Origin: Anseranas semipalmata
Lineage: Eukaryota > Chordata > Aves > Anseriformes > Anseranatidae
Length of the DNA stretch: 64,000 nucleotides
Reading direction: 5' to 3'
Assembly (NCBI GenBank): GCA_013399115.1
Contig: VXAA01004288.1
Coordinates: forward strand, 20,055-84,054
Shown: piece by piece, positions 38,401 through 46,800 of the stretch
How positions within the stretch are numbered: the stretch's first letter is position 1
How the letters are laid out: the number at the start of each line of letters is the position of its first letter
Program-made: the position numbers and the translations under genes
The notes under the pieces: generated by a model
The model's database searches: none
The model's input: the letters and a program-made list of their open reading frames with translations, nothing else
Told to the model about the DNA's origin: nothing

Positions 38401-39502
38401 TGACCAAAAGGTCAAGCCAGTTTGACTAGAATAATTTTGAGTCATTACATGAATTTCAGTTTTGATTTGCTTTTGTCTTCTCTAATTTTTTGAATAAAGT
38501 TTGAACTGAAACTTTGGTTTTATTTGAAAATGCCAGTGACCCCATTTTGTCATCTTTGAATTTCTTTAATTTTTGTGGCTTTAGCTTATTTTTAAAAAAA
38601 TGTTTTTTGAACAATTCATGCTTTCAAGGAAAATTTTAACAAAGAATATTTAACCATAGTTAATATAACGTCCTGTTGCCTGTAGCTGACTATCCAAAAT
38701 AATAAACCTATTGTCTCTTTAGCTTCAGGTGCATCTAGGAGACCTTGGGTGCTAGGAAAAGTGATGGAAAAGGAATATTGCCAGGCAAAAAAGGTAAGGA
38801 AATTGAAATAGAAACATCATCTGATTAAATTAATAGAGAAGAAAATCAGATGTTATGTTTGTAACAATTGTGAAAAGTATACTCTGAAGTACAGTGAGAG
38901 TACTTCAGGATTAAAATTGTCCTGGGTTCTGCCATTTCTGCTATATTTTTCGAGTCAGTGAATAGCAAGAGAAGGGGAACAAGAAAAAAAAGTGAGCAAG
39001 TGGCTTGGGTGGGTTTGTCTGTGGAAAACCTGCCTGTTTGACAAAACTTTCCTGTCTCTGTCTTTAGATCCTAGCGACCATTTCTGTCAACCCTGTGCAA
39101 TCATATTTCAGTGACCTGTAGGCTGCAATTCCTAAAGTTCCCTTCAGTTCCTAATAAGGTTTTGTAACCTTCAAGTATCAGAATTTTACAGGAGTCAGGG
39201 AAAATGAGGAGGCATCATTGGAGGCCCAGATAAGGCAATATTTTAATATGAAGAGATATGGAGGAACCTTGCCAGAATCCAAAGGGTCTGGCAAACTGAG
39301 AGGAATGGGAGTCAGTTTTTGTTTAATGAAAATATGTATATATATATATGTATATATATATATGTGTGTATATATATATCCTCTGATTACATTTCTAATA
39401 TAATTTTTTATTTTGTTTCTGTAGGCACAAAACAGATTTAAAGTTCCGTTGGGTACAAAATTCTACAGAGTGAAAGCAGTACCATGGAACAAGAAAGTAT
39501 AA
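2232..39502 (+). CDS. RB1CC1: RB1CC1 (FIP200), 5'-incomplete, 16 coding exons in window
   Basis: RB1-inducible coiled-coil protein 1 is the scaffold of the ULK1/2-ATG13-ATG101 complex that starts autophagosome formation in the cytoplasm. The sixteen exons described below join in frame with GT-AG introns and give about 1,205 residues ending in TAA; the vertebrate protein is about 1,590 residues, so roughly the first 385-390 are encoded upstream. Order in the window-encoded part: end of the N-terminal ATG17-like region (residues 1-250), an acidic Ser/Pro-rich linker with a FETI LIR-like core (about residue 314), a long Glu/Lys/Leu coiled coil (about 424-985), a second Ser-rich linker, and the C-terminal Claw domain (about 1110-1205). 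Identity rests on near-identity with remembered vertebrate FIP200 over every exon. No frameshift or premature stop was seen. The start codon and promoter lie outside the window. Confidence 0.97.
3139..3510 (+). mobile_element. CR1 LINE 3' fragment, degraded
   Basis: TTCAGCCCAGAGAAGAGGAG followed by GGTTCTTCACCGAGAGGGTG and CACTGGAACAGGCTCCCCAG is the CR1 3' region. The 3' end is a decayed octamer pair (TTCTGTGGTTCTGTGA, ending 3510). It is more GC-rich than its surroundings, with many indels compared with the other copies in this window. Confidence 0.88.
3998..4042 (+). repeat. Polypurine (A/G) tract
   Basis: About 45 nt of almost only A with interspersed G (AAAGAAAGAAA-type), a low-complexity simple repeat in the intron. 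Confidence 0.85.
5194..5380 (+). CDS. RB1CC1: RB1CC1 coding exon 2 of window
   Basis: Acceptor CTTTTGTAG; the first G completes Lys, followed by [17 protein letters not shown]. The exon ends HYRE before GTAAGTAAA at phase 0. The sequence is helical and Leu/Val-rich ([18 protein letters not shown]), in keeping with the N-terminal ATG17-like rod. The in-frame ATG at 5210 is internal and not a start. Confidence 0.95.
5461..5542 (+). CDS. RB1CC1: RB1CC1 coding exon 3 of window
   Basis: Small exon separated from the previous one by an intron of only 80 nt. Acceptor CCTTCCACAG; encodes [16 protein letters not shown] and then a basic run, ending KLF plus the first base of an Arg codon before GTAAGT. 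It continues the conserved HYRE-WAGAL junction of FIP200. Confidence 0.94.
5543..6342 (+). other. RB1CC1 intron, 800 nt
   Basis: AT-rich intron between GTAAGT and TTTGCCCAG. No repeat or other feature recognised. Confidence 0.8.
6343..6404 (+). CDS. RB1CC1: RB1CC1 coding exon 4 of window
   Basis: A 62-nt exon after acceptor TTTGCCCAG. It completes Arg and encodes [20 protein letters not shown], ending at TGT before GTATGT (phase 0). The motif is essentially invariant in vertebrate FIP200. The exon is too short to show up as an open reading frame on its own. Confidence 0.93.
6405..7455 (+). other. RB1CC1 intron, about 1.05 kb
   Basis: AT-rich intron with a short poly(T) run near 7258-7270. 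No other feature recognised. Confidence 0.8.
7456..7559 (+). CDS. RB1CC1: RB1CC1 coding exon 5 of window
   Basis: Acceptor TTTAATACAG; encodes [20 protein letters not shown] and then [14 protein letters not shown], ending AG before GTAAATC (phase 2). The KPRRF basic cluster and the acidic ELPDISL segment match FIP200. Confidence 0.94.
7560..9616 (+). other. RB1CC1 intron, about 2.06 kb
   Basis: Nothing recognisable. Around 8570-8810 the sequence is somewhat richer in G+C, with a chance open frame on the other strand; I could not assign it to a repeat family. Confidence 0.75.
9617..9743 (+). CDS. RB1CC1: RB1CC1 coding exon 6 of window
   Basis: Acceptor GTTTTTAAG. It completes Arg and encodes [14 protein letters not shown], then [20 protein letters not shown] and DLLNEQK, before a weak donor GTATTT (phase 0). 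This is the C-terminal end of the ATG17-like half of FIP200. Confidence 0.94.
9744..15682 (+). other. RB1CC1 largest intron, about 5.9 kb
   Basis: The longest intron in the window, just before the large exon. It has simple T-rich runs (11025-11050) and a GC-richer block at about 11340-11700 of unknown origin. No exon or known repeat family recognised. Confidence 0.75.
15683..17598 (+). CDS. RB1CC1: RB1CC1 large central exon (exon 7 of window): LIR-like motif and coiled coil
   Basis: This 1,916-nt exon follows acceptor AAATTCTAG and ends AG before GTACTG (phase 2). It encodes about 638 residues. The first 150 are a Ser/Thr/Pro-rich acidic linker. This contains [15 protein letters not shown], whose FETI core (15875-15886) fits the LC3-interacting consensus, and the conserved [20 protein letters not shown] block. 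From about 16200 onward the protein is dominated by Glu, Lys, Gln and Leu heptads without Pro, typical of a long parallel coiled coil. The in-frame ATG at 15728 is codon 16 of the exon and not the translation start. Without splicing, frame continues only to a stop at 17612-17614. Confidence 0.97.
17599..21934 (+). other. RB1CC1 intron, about 4.3 kb
   Basis: Begins with the unusual donor GTACTG. Contains an exact 20-nt tandem duplication at 21385-21424. Otherwise AT-rich with no recognised element. Confidence 0.75.
21385..21424 (+). repeat. 20-nt perfect tandem duplication
   Basis: The unit TTTGGGTTCTGTGATGGAAA occurs twice back to back without a mismatch, which suggests a recent replication-slippage event. 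Confidence 0.95.
21935..22094 (+). CDS. RB1CC1: RB1CC1 coding exon 8 of window
   Basis: Acceptor TTCTTTTAAG. The first T completes Ser, then [20 protein letters not shown] and further coiled coil ending TSLTAEQQ before GTAAAG (phase 0). The [10 protein letters not shown] and FLEQLEEQE blocks are highly conserved; the Pro/Ser segment at the start is variable between vertebrates. Confidence 0.95.
22095..24294 (+). other. RB1CC1 intron, 2.2 kb
   Basis: AT-rich intron with a cluster of TGCATTAATGCA-like short repeats at 23730-23830. No other element recognised. Confidence 0.75.
23759..23806 (+). repeat. Imperfect 22-nt duplication with TGCATTAATGCA palindrome
   Basis: GATGCATTAATGCAATTCTA (23759) is repeated in rearranged form as GATGCAATTAATGCATTCTA (23785). 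The 12-nt palindrome TGCATTAATGCA lies at 23761-23772. Confidence 0.8.
24295..24403 (+). CDS. RB1CC1: RB1CC1 coding exon 9 of window
   Basis: Acceptor CTGTTTTCAG; encodes [20 protein letters not shown] and then [16 protein letters not shown], plus the first G of Asp before GTAAGC. It is the last strongly coiled-coil segment together with the next exon, from which it is separated by an intron of only 118 nt. Confidence 0.94.
24522..24762 (+). CDS. RB1CC1: RB1CC1 coding exon 10 of window
   Basis: Acceptor TGTGTCATAG; completes Asp and encodes [20 protein letters not shown], then a Ser/Ala/Cys-rich linker ([20 protein letters not shown]), ending with METSMMAV and CA before GTAAGT. Coiled coil gives way here to the flexible tether before the Claw domain; this linker is among the least conserved parts of FIP200. 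Confidence 0.94.
24763..27920 (+). other. RB1CC1 intron, about 3.2 kb
   Basis: Holds two poly(A) runs joined by GC (about 25250-25279) and a small hairpin (26142-26166). No coding sequence or known repeat family recognised. Confidence 0.75.
27921..27972 (+). CDS. RB1CC1: RB1CC1 coding exon 11 of window
   Basis: A 52-nt exon after a long pyrimidine tract and TTTTAG. The first T joins CA to give His, where I remember the mammalian protein having Gln; then [17 protein letters not shown] before GTGAGT (phase 0). Confidence 0.9.
27973..29290 (+). other. RB1CC1 intron, about 1.3 kb
   Basis: AT-rich; a short TA run near 28580. Nothing else recognised. Confidence 0.78.
29291..29338 (+). CDS. RB1CC1: RB1CC1 microexon-sized coding exon 12 of window
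   Basis: Exactly 48 nt (16 codons) between CTCTTTCAG and GTAAGT, both phase 0: [16 protein letters not shown]. Because it is a multiple of three, skipping it would keep the frame and shorten the helix before the Claw domain. The peptide is identical to the FIP200 sequence I know. Confidence 0.93.
31430..32438 (+). mobile_element. CR1 LINE fragment with reverse-transcriptase motif, interrupted by assembly gap
   Basis: Before the gap the frame reads [19 protein letters not shown] and WTIQWIRNW, the CR1 ORF2 reverse-transcriptase core that carries the first catalytic Asp region. After the gap it continues [20 protein letters not shown] and [16 protein letters not shown] up to LGNLI and a stop. 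The copy ends with two ATTCTATG octamers (32420-32435). Both flanks are open in one frame for much of their length, so this is a younger copy than the others here. Orientation is the same as RB1CC1. Confidence 0.95.
31569..31989. other. Assembly gap, 421 N
   Basis: A run of N inside the CR1 element; the missing part would be the middle and distal reverse-transcriptase region. The true length is unknown. Confidence 0.99.
32792..32847 (+). repeat. Direct repeat flanking an 18-nt palindrome
   Basis: ACCTTGATTTGACTAG occurs at 32792-32807 and 32832-32847. Between them lies TTTTTGACTAGTCAAAAA (32811-32828), a perfect palindrome that shares the TTGACTAG core. Confidence 0.92.
33710..33768 (+). CDS. 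RB1CC1: RB1CC1 coding exon 13 of window
   Basis: Acceptor TTTTTTGTAG; encodes [19 protein letters not shown] plus GA of Asp before GTAAGT (phase 2). This Ser-rich stretch directly precedes the Claw fold and is nearly invariant in vertebrates. Confidence 0.93.
33769..35535 (+). other. RB1CC1 intron, about 1.8 kb
   Basis: AT-rich intron; T- and A-runs near 33950, 34390 and 35223. Nothing else recognised. Confidence 0.78.
35536..35672 (+). CDS. RB1CC1: RB1CC1 coding exon 14 of window, Claw domain, with tandem donors
   Basis: Acceptor TTTCTCTAG; completes Asp and encodes [20 protein letters not shown], then [20 protein letters not shown], the beta-rich first half of the C-terminal Claw domain that recognises FIR motifs of autophagy receptors such as p62. 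Two in-phase donors lie 9 nt apart: GTGAGT after 35663 and GTAAGT after 35672. The long form adds Gly-Glu-Cys after Lys-Pro. The end given is that of the longer form. Confidence 0.94.
35673..38722 (+). other. RB1CC1 intron with antisense CR1, about 3.05 kb
   Basis: Starts at either of two tandem donors. Carries a CR1 fragment on the opposite strand (35970-36390). The rest is AT-rich with no recognised element. Confidence 0.8.
35970..36390 (-). mobile_element. CR1 LINE 3' fragment (antisense to RB1CC1)
   Basis: Starts with CATAGAATCATAGAAC, the reverse complement of the CR1 3' octamers, then CAGGTTGGAGGGGACCTC. CACTGTAAAAAATTTCTTCC and GTACCCATTGCCCTGTGC follow, all typical of the minus strand of CR1. 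It fades out near 36390. No open frame remains. Confidence 0.93.
38723..38793 (+). CDS. RB1CC1: RB1CC1 coding exon 15 of window, Claw domain
   Basis: Acceptor GTCTCTTTAG; completes Ala and encodes [20 protein letters not shown] then AKK before GTAAGG (phase 0). The final Lys corresponds to a basic residue (human K1569 by my count from the C-terminus) in the Claw ligand pocket. Confidence 0.94.
38794..39424 (+). other. Last RB1CC1 intron, 631 nt, with TA microsatellite
   Basis: Contains a TA/TG microsatellite at 39331-39379 ending about 45 nt before the last acceptor. Confidence 0.85.
39331..39379 (+). repeat. (TA)n/(TATG)n microsatellite
   Basis: Alternating TA with interspersed TG steps over about 49 nt, close to the splice acceptor of the last exon; likely length-polymorphic. 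Confidence 0.93.
39425..39502 (+). CDS. RB1CC1: RB1CC1 last coding exon and stop codon
   Basis: Acceptor TTTCTGTAG; 25 codons from [19 protein letters not shown] to WNKKV, then TAA at 39500-39502. The Arg of NRF (39434-39436) aligns with human R1573, known from the literature as essential for receptor binding by the Claw pocket; the residue is retained here. The only clear difference from the human C-terminus as I recall it is Pro for Ser before WNKKV. Confidence 0.95.
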   Translation, partial: AQNRFKVPLGTKFYRVKAVPWNKKV

Positions 39503-40012
39503 CGCAACGGAATTTCAGTTCATTCTGTCTCCATTCTTTTTTGACTTGTCCTTCAGTGCTCATTCATCGCTCCCAATACCAGGCCATGTTTTTATACTGA
39601 GGTCATGTGACAAGATACTTCACTGATGTACTGCTTTTACTTTTTAACAGGTCACATTTTAGAAACAAGAATTTCATCAAAATCTCTGGCCCTAACTGTT
39701 CCAATTTTTTTACCCAGATAACTTTAGGAGTGTGGACCAAATGAGTTCATTTTCTCAAAGGGCAACACATGCAACGTGGTTTGTTAGCCATGTTTATTGC
39801 CTGTTAAATATACATTAGCTTGTATTTAGGTGTTAAATGTTAGTTACCATTATTACCAGCATATGTCCTTTTGTGAAATCATTATCAAAGTACTTGCACT
39901 CTTTAACAGATTCTTTATATGTGTAAAATTCATCAACTATTCAAAGAGGAGTGTTCATTGCATGCAGATAATCATATAATTTTTCTTCAACATGAGTTTG
40001 CCTCAGTAGATG

Positions 40013-40018
40013 AATAAA
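40013..40018 (+). terminator. RB1CC1: Possible proximal poly(A) signal
   Basis: An AATAAA lies in the 3' UTR about 370 nt before the main one. No strong GT-rich element follows, so use is uncertain. Confidence 0.3.
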
Positions 40019-40381
40019 AATAACTACTGCAACTTGTTTCATTACATGAAAATGCTCTTTAATGTTAAAAAAAAAAAAATGTAATTTGATGGACTGATTT
40101 TGGAAATCAGTCCCAGTTAGATCTGCAATCTTCAAAAGCACTTTCGATGGATTGATCATACAGATTCTGAAGGGAAGACAAACGTGCTGTTTGTTCAAAG
40201 TGAAGCACTTGTTCTTCCCAACAAACCAGAAATCTTGTATTAATCTATTTAGAAAAATCATATTGATGAAATTGTATTTCATGGTTGAGTTTCAGGAAAA
40301 AACTCATTGTACATTAACCATACAAGAGTCATTTAAGTAACAAATTATTGTAATTGTAAAAGACATGTAGAATTTTAAAAC

Positions 40382-40387
40382 AATAAA
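40382..40387 (+). terminator. RB1CC1: Poly(A) signal AATAAA of RB1CC1
   Basis: A canonical AATAAA is followed within 25 nt by a GT-rich stretch (TGTATGTGTTTG... TTTGTGTG), the expected downstream element. Cleavage would fall near 40400-40410. Further AATAAA copies downstream (for example 40702-40707) could extend the UTR. Confidence 0.75.
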
Positions 40388-42097
40388 GATTTGAAACTGT
40401 ATGTGTTTGAAGCATTTGTGTGCCTTTTAAATATTAACTTTCTATAATGTTTATTTCATGTTAGTCTGTTGCAGCTTTTCTCTGGTTACTCAAGCAAAGT
40501 TTCATTATCTAGAAATAACTGCATTTTCTGCAGAAGGAGTTAATGTTCAACAGCATTCAGTAATTGCCTTGTAATAAGAAGAAGAGTTTAGGTAGATATT
40601 AATTTTGTCAGCAAATCAGACTGATAGGTGACATTTTTCAAAACAATTATACTGGCTACAGTTTAAAAATGTAGTCTACTTTATTCTATTTTATTTTTTT
40701 TAATAAAACTATAAAAAGATGTACCATAAATGTGTAACCAGTTGAAAGTGAAATTCTGCATTCAACAATATTCTTACGTGTAGGACTTAATTGATACAAT
40801 TATGTAACTATGATTTGTCTTCAGAAGGTATAGAGTGGAGGAAGAGAAAAGATAAAGAAATGATCACATGAAAATGGTGATGTTTCTGCCCATACGTTGC
40901 AAATATTATTCCTCCAGACTAACCAGTTCACTTGAATACTCAGAAACTCCTGTATATGCTTTACTTTAAAAAAAAAAAAAAACAACAACAACAAAAACTG
41001 TTACATAAGTTCAGATTTTTTTAAATTGTGAAATGCATAGACTTGGAATTGTATCTCACCTTTGATTAAAATAAAATTAAGACAGTTGATCTCTGGAAAA
41101 TAGGATGGCATTTTGTCAAGTCTCTTTCTTATCTGATTCTTAAATTTTGCTAGTTGATGGATTGACTTTTTAAAGCTACTTAGAAAAAAAAGTGCCTTGT
41201 TCTTCAGGAACAATATTACCATACTTGAATATTACCCAGGGTCAAATATGTAAATAATATTAATCTATAAAACAAGTTTAAAGGAAAAAAAAAATGATGC
41301 AGTATTTTTTTATCCCCGAATTTTTAACCTTCAAATAAATAGAAATTCAGTTCTGTCTGGAATTCATATGCAATCTCGTTCCTTTAGTCAGTTGAGTCAC
41401 AAGTGGTTTAAGAAGGTGCACACATAGCGCTATTCATTCCTTCTACTAAGCTGCGTGTTCAGTTCCCTGGCTATCTTTTTATTCCACTGACAAAACTTCT
41501 CCAGCCTTAGATAATCTTCCTACTGCTTTGAGCATTATTTGTCTTTTAGGGACTCATCTCCCAGGAGCCACCAGGCCTAGCTAAGAGGCACAGAGTCCTT
41601 CCATTTCAGGGAGGACAATTACTCTTTGAGTAGCAATGGATCTGCATAGTAGCATGTAGTCCAGCACTGCAATGTAAAACCCCACTCTGCCATTATTGAA
41701 TAGCATACTTCAAAGATAAGTAAAAGGTCCCTCAAGATCTTTCTTCACGGAGAAAAGGATGCGTTTGTGAAGTTCTTCTAGACTGGATAAAACTGCAGAC
41801 TTGATTATGGCCCTACAGAACTATGCACCTACAAGCAGCATTCCTTTTAGGGTATTCAAAAATTAAATTATGTTTCTGATACTCTAACCTCTAAGACAAC
41901 ACCACGGTCTGTGTGTCTTGCTACTCTTTACATGACATCAGGAAGGTCATTGCAGGCTCTAGGATTATATTCCTGAGTGCAGAAGTGAGTGCAGTACTCC
42001 ATGCTGGGGGTGGGGGGCAGAAATCCTTTTATCTTTGTCTTAAAAATCTGCACTTTCATTTGAAATTTTTCAAAGTTGTTTGTTACCTAGATTGAAA

Positions 42098-42160
42098 TAT
42101 ATATATATNNNNNNNNNNNNNNNNNNNNNNNNNNNNNNNTATATATATATATATATATAT
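42098..42160 (+). repeat. (TA)n microsatellite with assembly gap inside
   Basis: TA repeats run into 31 N (42109-42139) and continue on the other side to 42160. The gap is very probably unresolved TA repeat. Confidence 0.95.
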
Positions 42161-43814
42161 TTAAACTTCTATGTGGACAGTAGCGATAGTGATGCATGAT
42201 GCTATGAAAGTTGGCTTGATTTCCTTCTGATTTCTATCTCAACATAGACAAAGACATGACTGACGTTTATATAACCGAGAAACACACGAGCAATTTATGA
42301 GTGTGAACTTGTGAGGCAGCTAAATACTTTGATTAAAATAAAGTACTGTAATGCAAACCATGAGGGAAGAAAAAGTCCTTCCCTGCTGATATCTGCCACT
42401 TAAAAGAATACCAGGATATATCTGTTATTCTTACATGACATCATACTTCTGAAATATAAATAACCAGCAATGGCTTTGGTTTTTAGGAATATTTGTCATG
42501 TGTTTCATTTTATAATCTTTATGTATATTCAAAATGGAAATTCTGTCAAACAAACTCCTAACATATTCAGTAATGATTCTGAACAGTCATTGAAAAAAAT
42601 TTAGTTTACATATTTTTTGTATGTCACAGCCTTACTGGTTCTTGAAACTACGCTTGTTATGCACCACCTATGTGTTTCATCTTGCTCCATAAAACTTTGT
42701 ATATAGCTGTGTAGTCTGGGGGAACAGCATATTCAGAAGGGGTGGAGGAAGGCAGAGGATTAGTTAGATCATGAGAGATTTCTTTAATTGTTTTGTGTGT
42801 AGCCATGTGTTGGAAATTTATTTAACTTAAAAATAAAAACAAAAACCCTCTTGTGCTACTGCTAATGTATGTTTATTCCGTAAGTCTGGCTTTAGACAAT
42901 AGCCAGACAACAGATATTTAAAGTGCAAAAAGTAACATGAGTGGTGGAGATAGCTGATTGAAAGCAAACCTTATCCTGTAGACTTAAACAAAAAGGATGT
43001 GATAACTTAAAAGGCTATTTTTTTTTTTTCTTTTTGTGTCCTTAGAAGTCTATATCTGTTTGAGTGCTCTGAGAAGTACATGGCTTTTGCACCACTCTGC
43101 TGCAGTAGGTCTCCAGTCAGGCACTTGTACTGTTAAGAATTTAGTTGTGGTTCATTTGAATCTTAAGATGGCCAATGAGTAAGAGCAATTAAGTATACAC
43201 TGAAGTATGCGTGTTTCCCTAAATATAGCTGCCATTACATATGTTGCATAGCAGGACTGGAAAGTCTGCACTTCACTCTGCGAAATTATTCTGTGCTGTT
43301 TTGCAGTACAACATTTCCTCCATACCCAATATTCCAGCCTTTCTTGTTTTGTGGAGTTTTAGCTGGAAACTGCATTGGCTGTAAACAGCCAAAATTGAAT
43401 AGTAGTTTGTAGTGCTTATTCATTCCTATAGATTTTTCATTAATAAGTTGTAATACAGGGAATTATTTCTCCTTAGTGCAAAATGGTTAAGTTTAGAAAT
43501 GGAGCATTCGTTGCACAAGAACTGTTGCCTTTTCAAGCTACATTTGGCTATTAAACTTCAGTAAGCTATCTTAGTGCTGCATTTTAAGGTCACAGTGTCT
43601 TAATATCACTTCACAAGCCATTCTGCAGTCCTAAAGCAATGATGATAAATTATAAATGTTAAGCAGTTACTTCCTTTAGCACTCACTGTAATTAAATCAC
43701 TTGTATTAACAACATCCATATATAATACTGAGGAGTAAGGGAAAGTCTAGTCCTGTATTCCAAGTAGCTACTGGCGAAGAATTCAGTTCAACATTAACAG
43801 GCTCCAGCGGTGTC

Positions 43815-43895
43815 AGAATTGCAGAATAGTTAAGGTTGGAAGGGATCTCTCAAGGTCAGCTTGTCCAACCCCCTTCTCCGGCAGAATTGCAGGGA
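43815..43895 (-). mobile_element. Short CR1 LINE 3' remnant
   Basis: CAGAATTGCAGAATAG followed by TTAAGGTTGGAAGGGATCTC and GTCCAACCCCCTTCTCC is the reverse complement of the terminal ~70 nt of CR1. Too short to hold coding sequence. Confidence 0.82.
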
Positions 43896-46800
43896 CATTT
43901 TCATTAAAGGATCTGAGATTACAACTAATTTGGCAAATGTTCAATTGACATCCTTTGTTTTCAAGCCTGATGGAAACTGATGGTATAATTTGGGTAACTA
44001 AATTTTTTCTACTTTTCCCCTCCAAAAAAATCATTATCTTAGGTAAATGCTGACTTTTTAGCATGCTTTTGTTTTACAATAGGTTGTTTTTGTTTGTTTT
44101 TAAAGTTCTAAATAAAAGAAATTTGGCTGCCAAATTAGTATTTCTATGGCTGCTCCCAGCAAATACACTAAATTTTTGCTCTCTGTATTAATTCCATTAC
44201 ATAGATGTTGTAGAATGTTTCAAGCCATGGATTTATGGCTTATGGCTGCACTGCTGAATAGTTGCTCCATATTTTTGTCCTAATTCTGTGAATCTGATCA
44301 TGGGTGGCAGCCTTGCTTTTCTTTCCCCAACTTTTGCTTGTTGGACTTAAATTTGGCTTTTACCTATTATCTTGGGACTTCTCCTAAGGTACCGCTTTCA
44401 CCATGTCTTGTACTGAAAAGAAAATTTAGACAAACTTATTGGGTAAGGAGCTGATCTTTCTGCAGTGGGAGCGGCTTTGAAGGTATCTTATAACCAAGAA
44501 CTTGCGAAGTTCACCAGGGGATATTAGTGGAGAAGCACTAAAAGTAATAAATAATAATACTTAATAAGATAATAATAAAAACTTAAATAAAAAGTTAATA
44601 ATAAAAATACTTAAAGTATTTGAATAACCATTTGATCTCTAGCCTGTAGTAATTTAAGCAACTGAAATGTAAGCATATAAAATGTTTAATGTAATTGCAA
44701 TGGTAATCAGGAGCCTGGTGAGTGGTGCCTCTCACGGGGCGCTGGTCAGCATAAATCGACTGCCATGTCTTGTCAGGAGGGGTGTTTTCAGCAGCGTGGC
44801 TGAAATTGTAGAAAAAGCTTATGATGAATACTCTATTTGGCAAAAAAAGTTCCTGATACTGCTGTAGAAAACTGATTTTCTTTTTCTTTTCTTTTTTTTT
44901 TTTTTAAACCTCATAATAGAGCTTTATTTTGTGTAATTACTCTATACACAGAAAAAAAAAAATAGAATTTAGTTTCATTTGAAACCAACTGCCTAAAAAG
45001 GCTTTAAACTGGAAATAACCTTCCTTGGTTTAATACTAAGCTTTCTTGAATCAAACCAAAATAACTTTTTCAGAGGTTGTACCTGTAAAAGTATAATCAA
45101 CAAAATGGCTAAGAAGTAAAATGCCCTCTTTTAAGTTCAGACCTTGTAATGCTAATTGTGTTTATAATCTTTGTTTGTAGCTCTTGGAAGTGAACTTCTG
45201 TAAGCACAAACAATTTGGCAGACATGATGCATGCAGTTAAATATGCTTCTGTTGACCTTCTAACAATATATTGTAGAGTTTGTAAAAATTACCAAATGAC
45301 AGTAAAATGTAAGTGCATATAACTATATGCTTGATTTGTAACTGTAGTCCAGAATATCAGATCTTTTCAAACCTATGTATGATTGCCTTGTGTGTATGTA
45401 GTCTGATGGAATGCACTTAAATTTTTGCAATGTTTAAGTTTTTAAGATCTGAAAAATTAGGAAATGTCAGATTATGACCGCTTGACAAATTTTTAAACTG
45501 CTTTCATATGCATGAAGATGCACATTTTAATTAGCTAATTAGTTTTTTTTTTCTTGCTCTTCTCTTCCATATCTTTTCTCACAGTTCTACATTAGAACCT
45601 TGCCTAGAATGCGTGATTATGTTCCTATCCTTTTTATGTTGACAGTTTTCAAGCACAATGCTTGCTATGTGCCTCTTAGGTAAGAAGTGAGAGTCTCCAG
45701 ATTTCTTAGTTTCCACTTATTTTTGGTACCGGAAAACCAAGGTGTCCAACTTGAGGTACTTGGACTGTTTCAGGGCATTGCAGTTTATATCTTCAAAATT
45801 CTGTGCTCTCGCTGTTTGTGCTCTCTTATGTACGAGAGAAAATACTGTTAGAAGGTAAAACAATGCCTGTGAACTGCCAAGACAGAAAATTCCAGCTGTG
45901 AATCTGTGCCCTCTTTGACACTTCTGACTCTCCTGTCAGCAACCTCTGAAAGCTGCTGTGTTGATAGCCTGCATGTTGATAGCCAGGTCTTGCTTGCTCT
46001 GTAATCCAGTTTCCTGTATGACACAAGCCACACAGTTATACCGTGTTGTTTTGTAGCAAATCACACAAAATCCTCTTAGAATTTCTCTGAGACCTAATAC
46101 ATGCAGGAGGAAAATCATTTTTAGAATGGTTGATTAAACATCTGTAATTTATTTTCAGCTGAGTTTTGTAGGTTTCAATTTTTTGTCTACTGGGATCTTG
46201 TGCATTTTTCTGCTTTTTGATTTTTTCCTTCCTTTTTTTTTTTTTCATCTTAGAACTTCTCCATCTGCCAAATTAATTCTTTCCTAATCTACAAGAGTCA
46301 TTTTGAACCTTCAGTCTTTCTATGGATATAGTTCCTTAGCAATAATCTTACGAAATTTTGTTTGACATTTTTGAACTTCTGACCCCATACTGCATAGGAA
46401 ACTTAGGATAAGCCATGATCGGTGCCTCTTGACTGTTTATGATTATCTTTCTTTTTCTGTCTCTTTAGTCTCTCTTTACACTTTCCACTTCTTGAATGAG
46501 TTTAGAAGGAGAAAGTTAATTGTTGACAACTGAAGTTCATTCTCTTTATCCCTGCATGGCTGGATGAAGCAAATACATTTGCCTTGTGTAGATGAATCAT
46601 AATTTCCATTGCACATATGTAGTTCAATCTATCCTTTGGTGACAAAGAATAGTGCATAAGCTGCAGTACCCTGGTGCTGGGGCTGGTTGTAAGTTTTTAG
46701 CAGAAAGCTTTTTGGTAAAATCCCAACTTTTCCAAACTTGAAATGTCTTATAGAAGTACATCTAACTTTTAAGCAACTTTTCTCATTAGCACTGAAGCAG

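Larger units (their letters stand above)
39503..40405 (+). other. RB1CC1: RB1CC1 3' untranslated region
   Basis: Non-coding, AT-rich sequence from the stop codon to the most convincing poly(A) site, about 0.9 kb. It contains one earlier AATAAA at 40013-40018 that could give a shorter UTR, and a GCACTTT heptamer at 40138-40144 that would pair with the miR-17/20/93 family seed. The 3' end is inferred from the signal at 40382. Confidence 0.75.

Noticed and set aside
38917..38945. TGTCCTGGGTTCTGCC as the start of an avian ERVL-type LTR
   Set aside because: The likeness covers only about ten bases and nothing further on matches an LTR layout.
44682..44867. Small frame FNVIAMVIRSLVSGASHGAL as a gene
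   Set aside because: An equally long frame exists on the opposite strand and no family is recognised.
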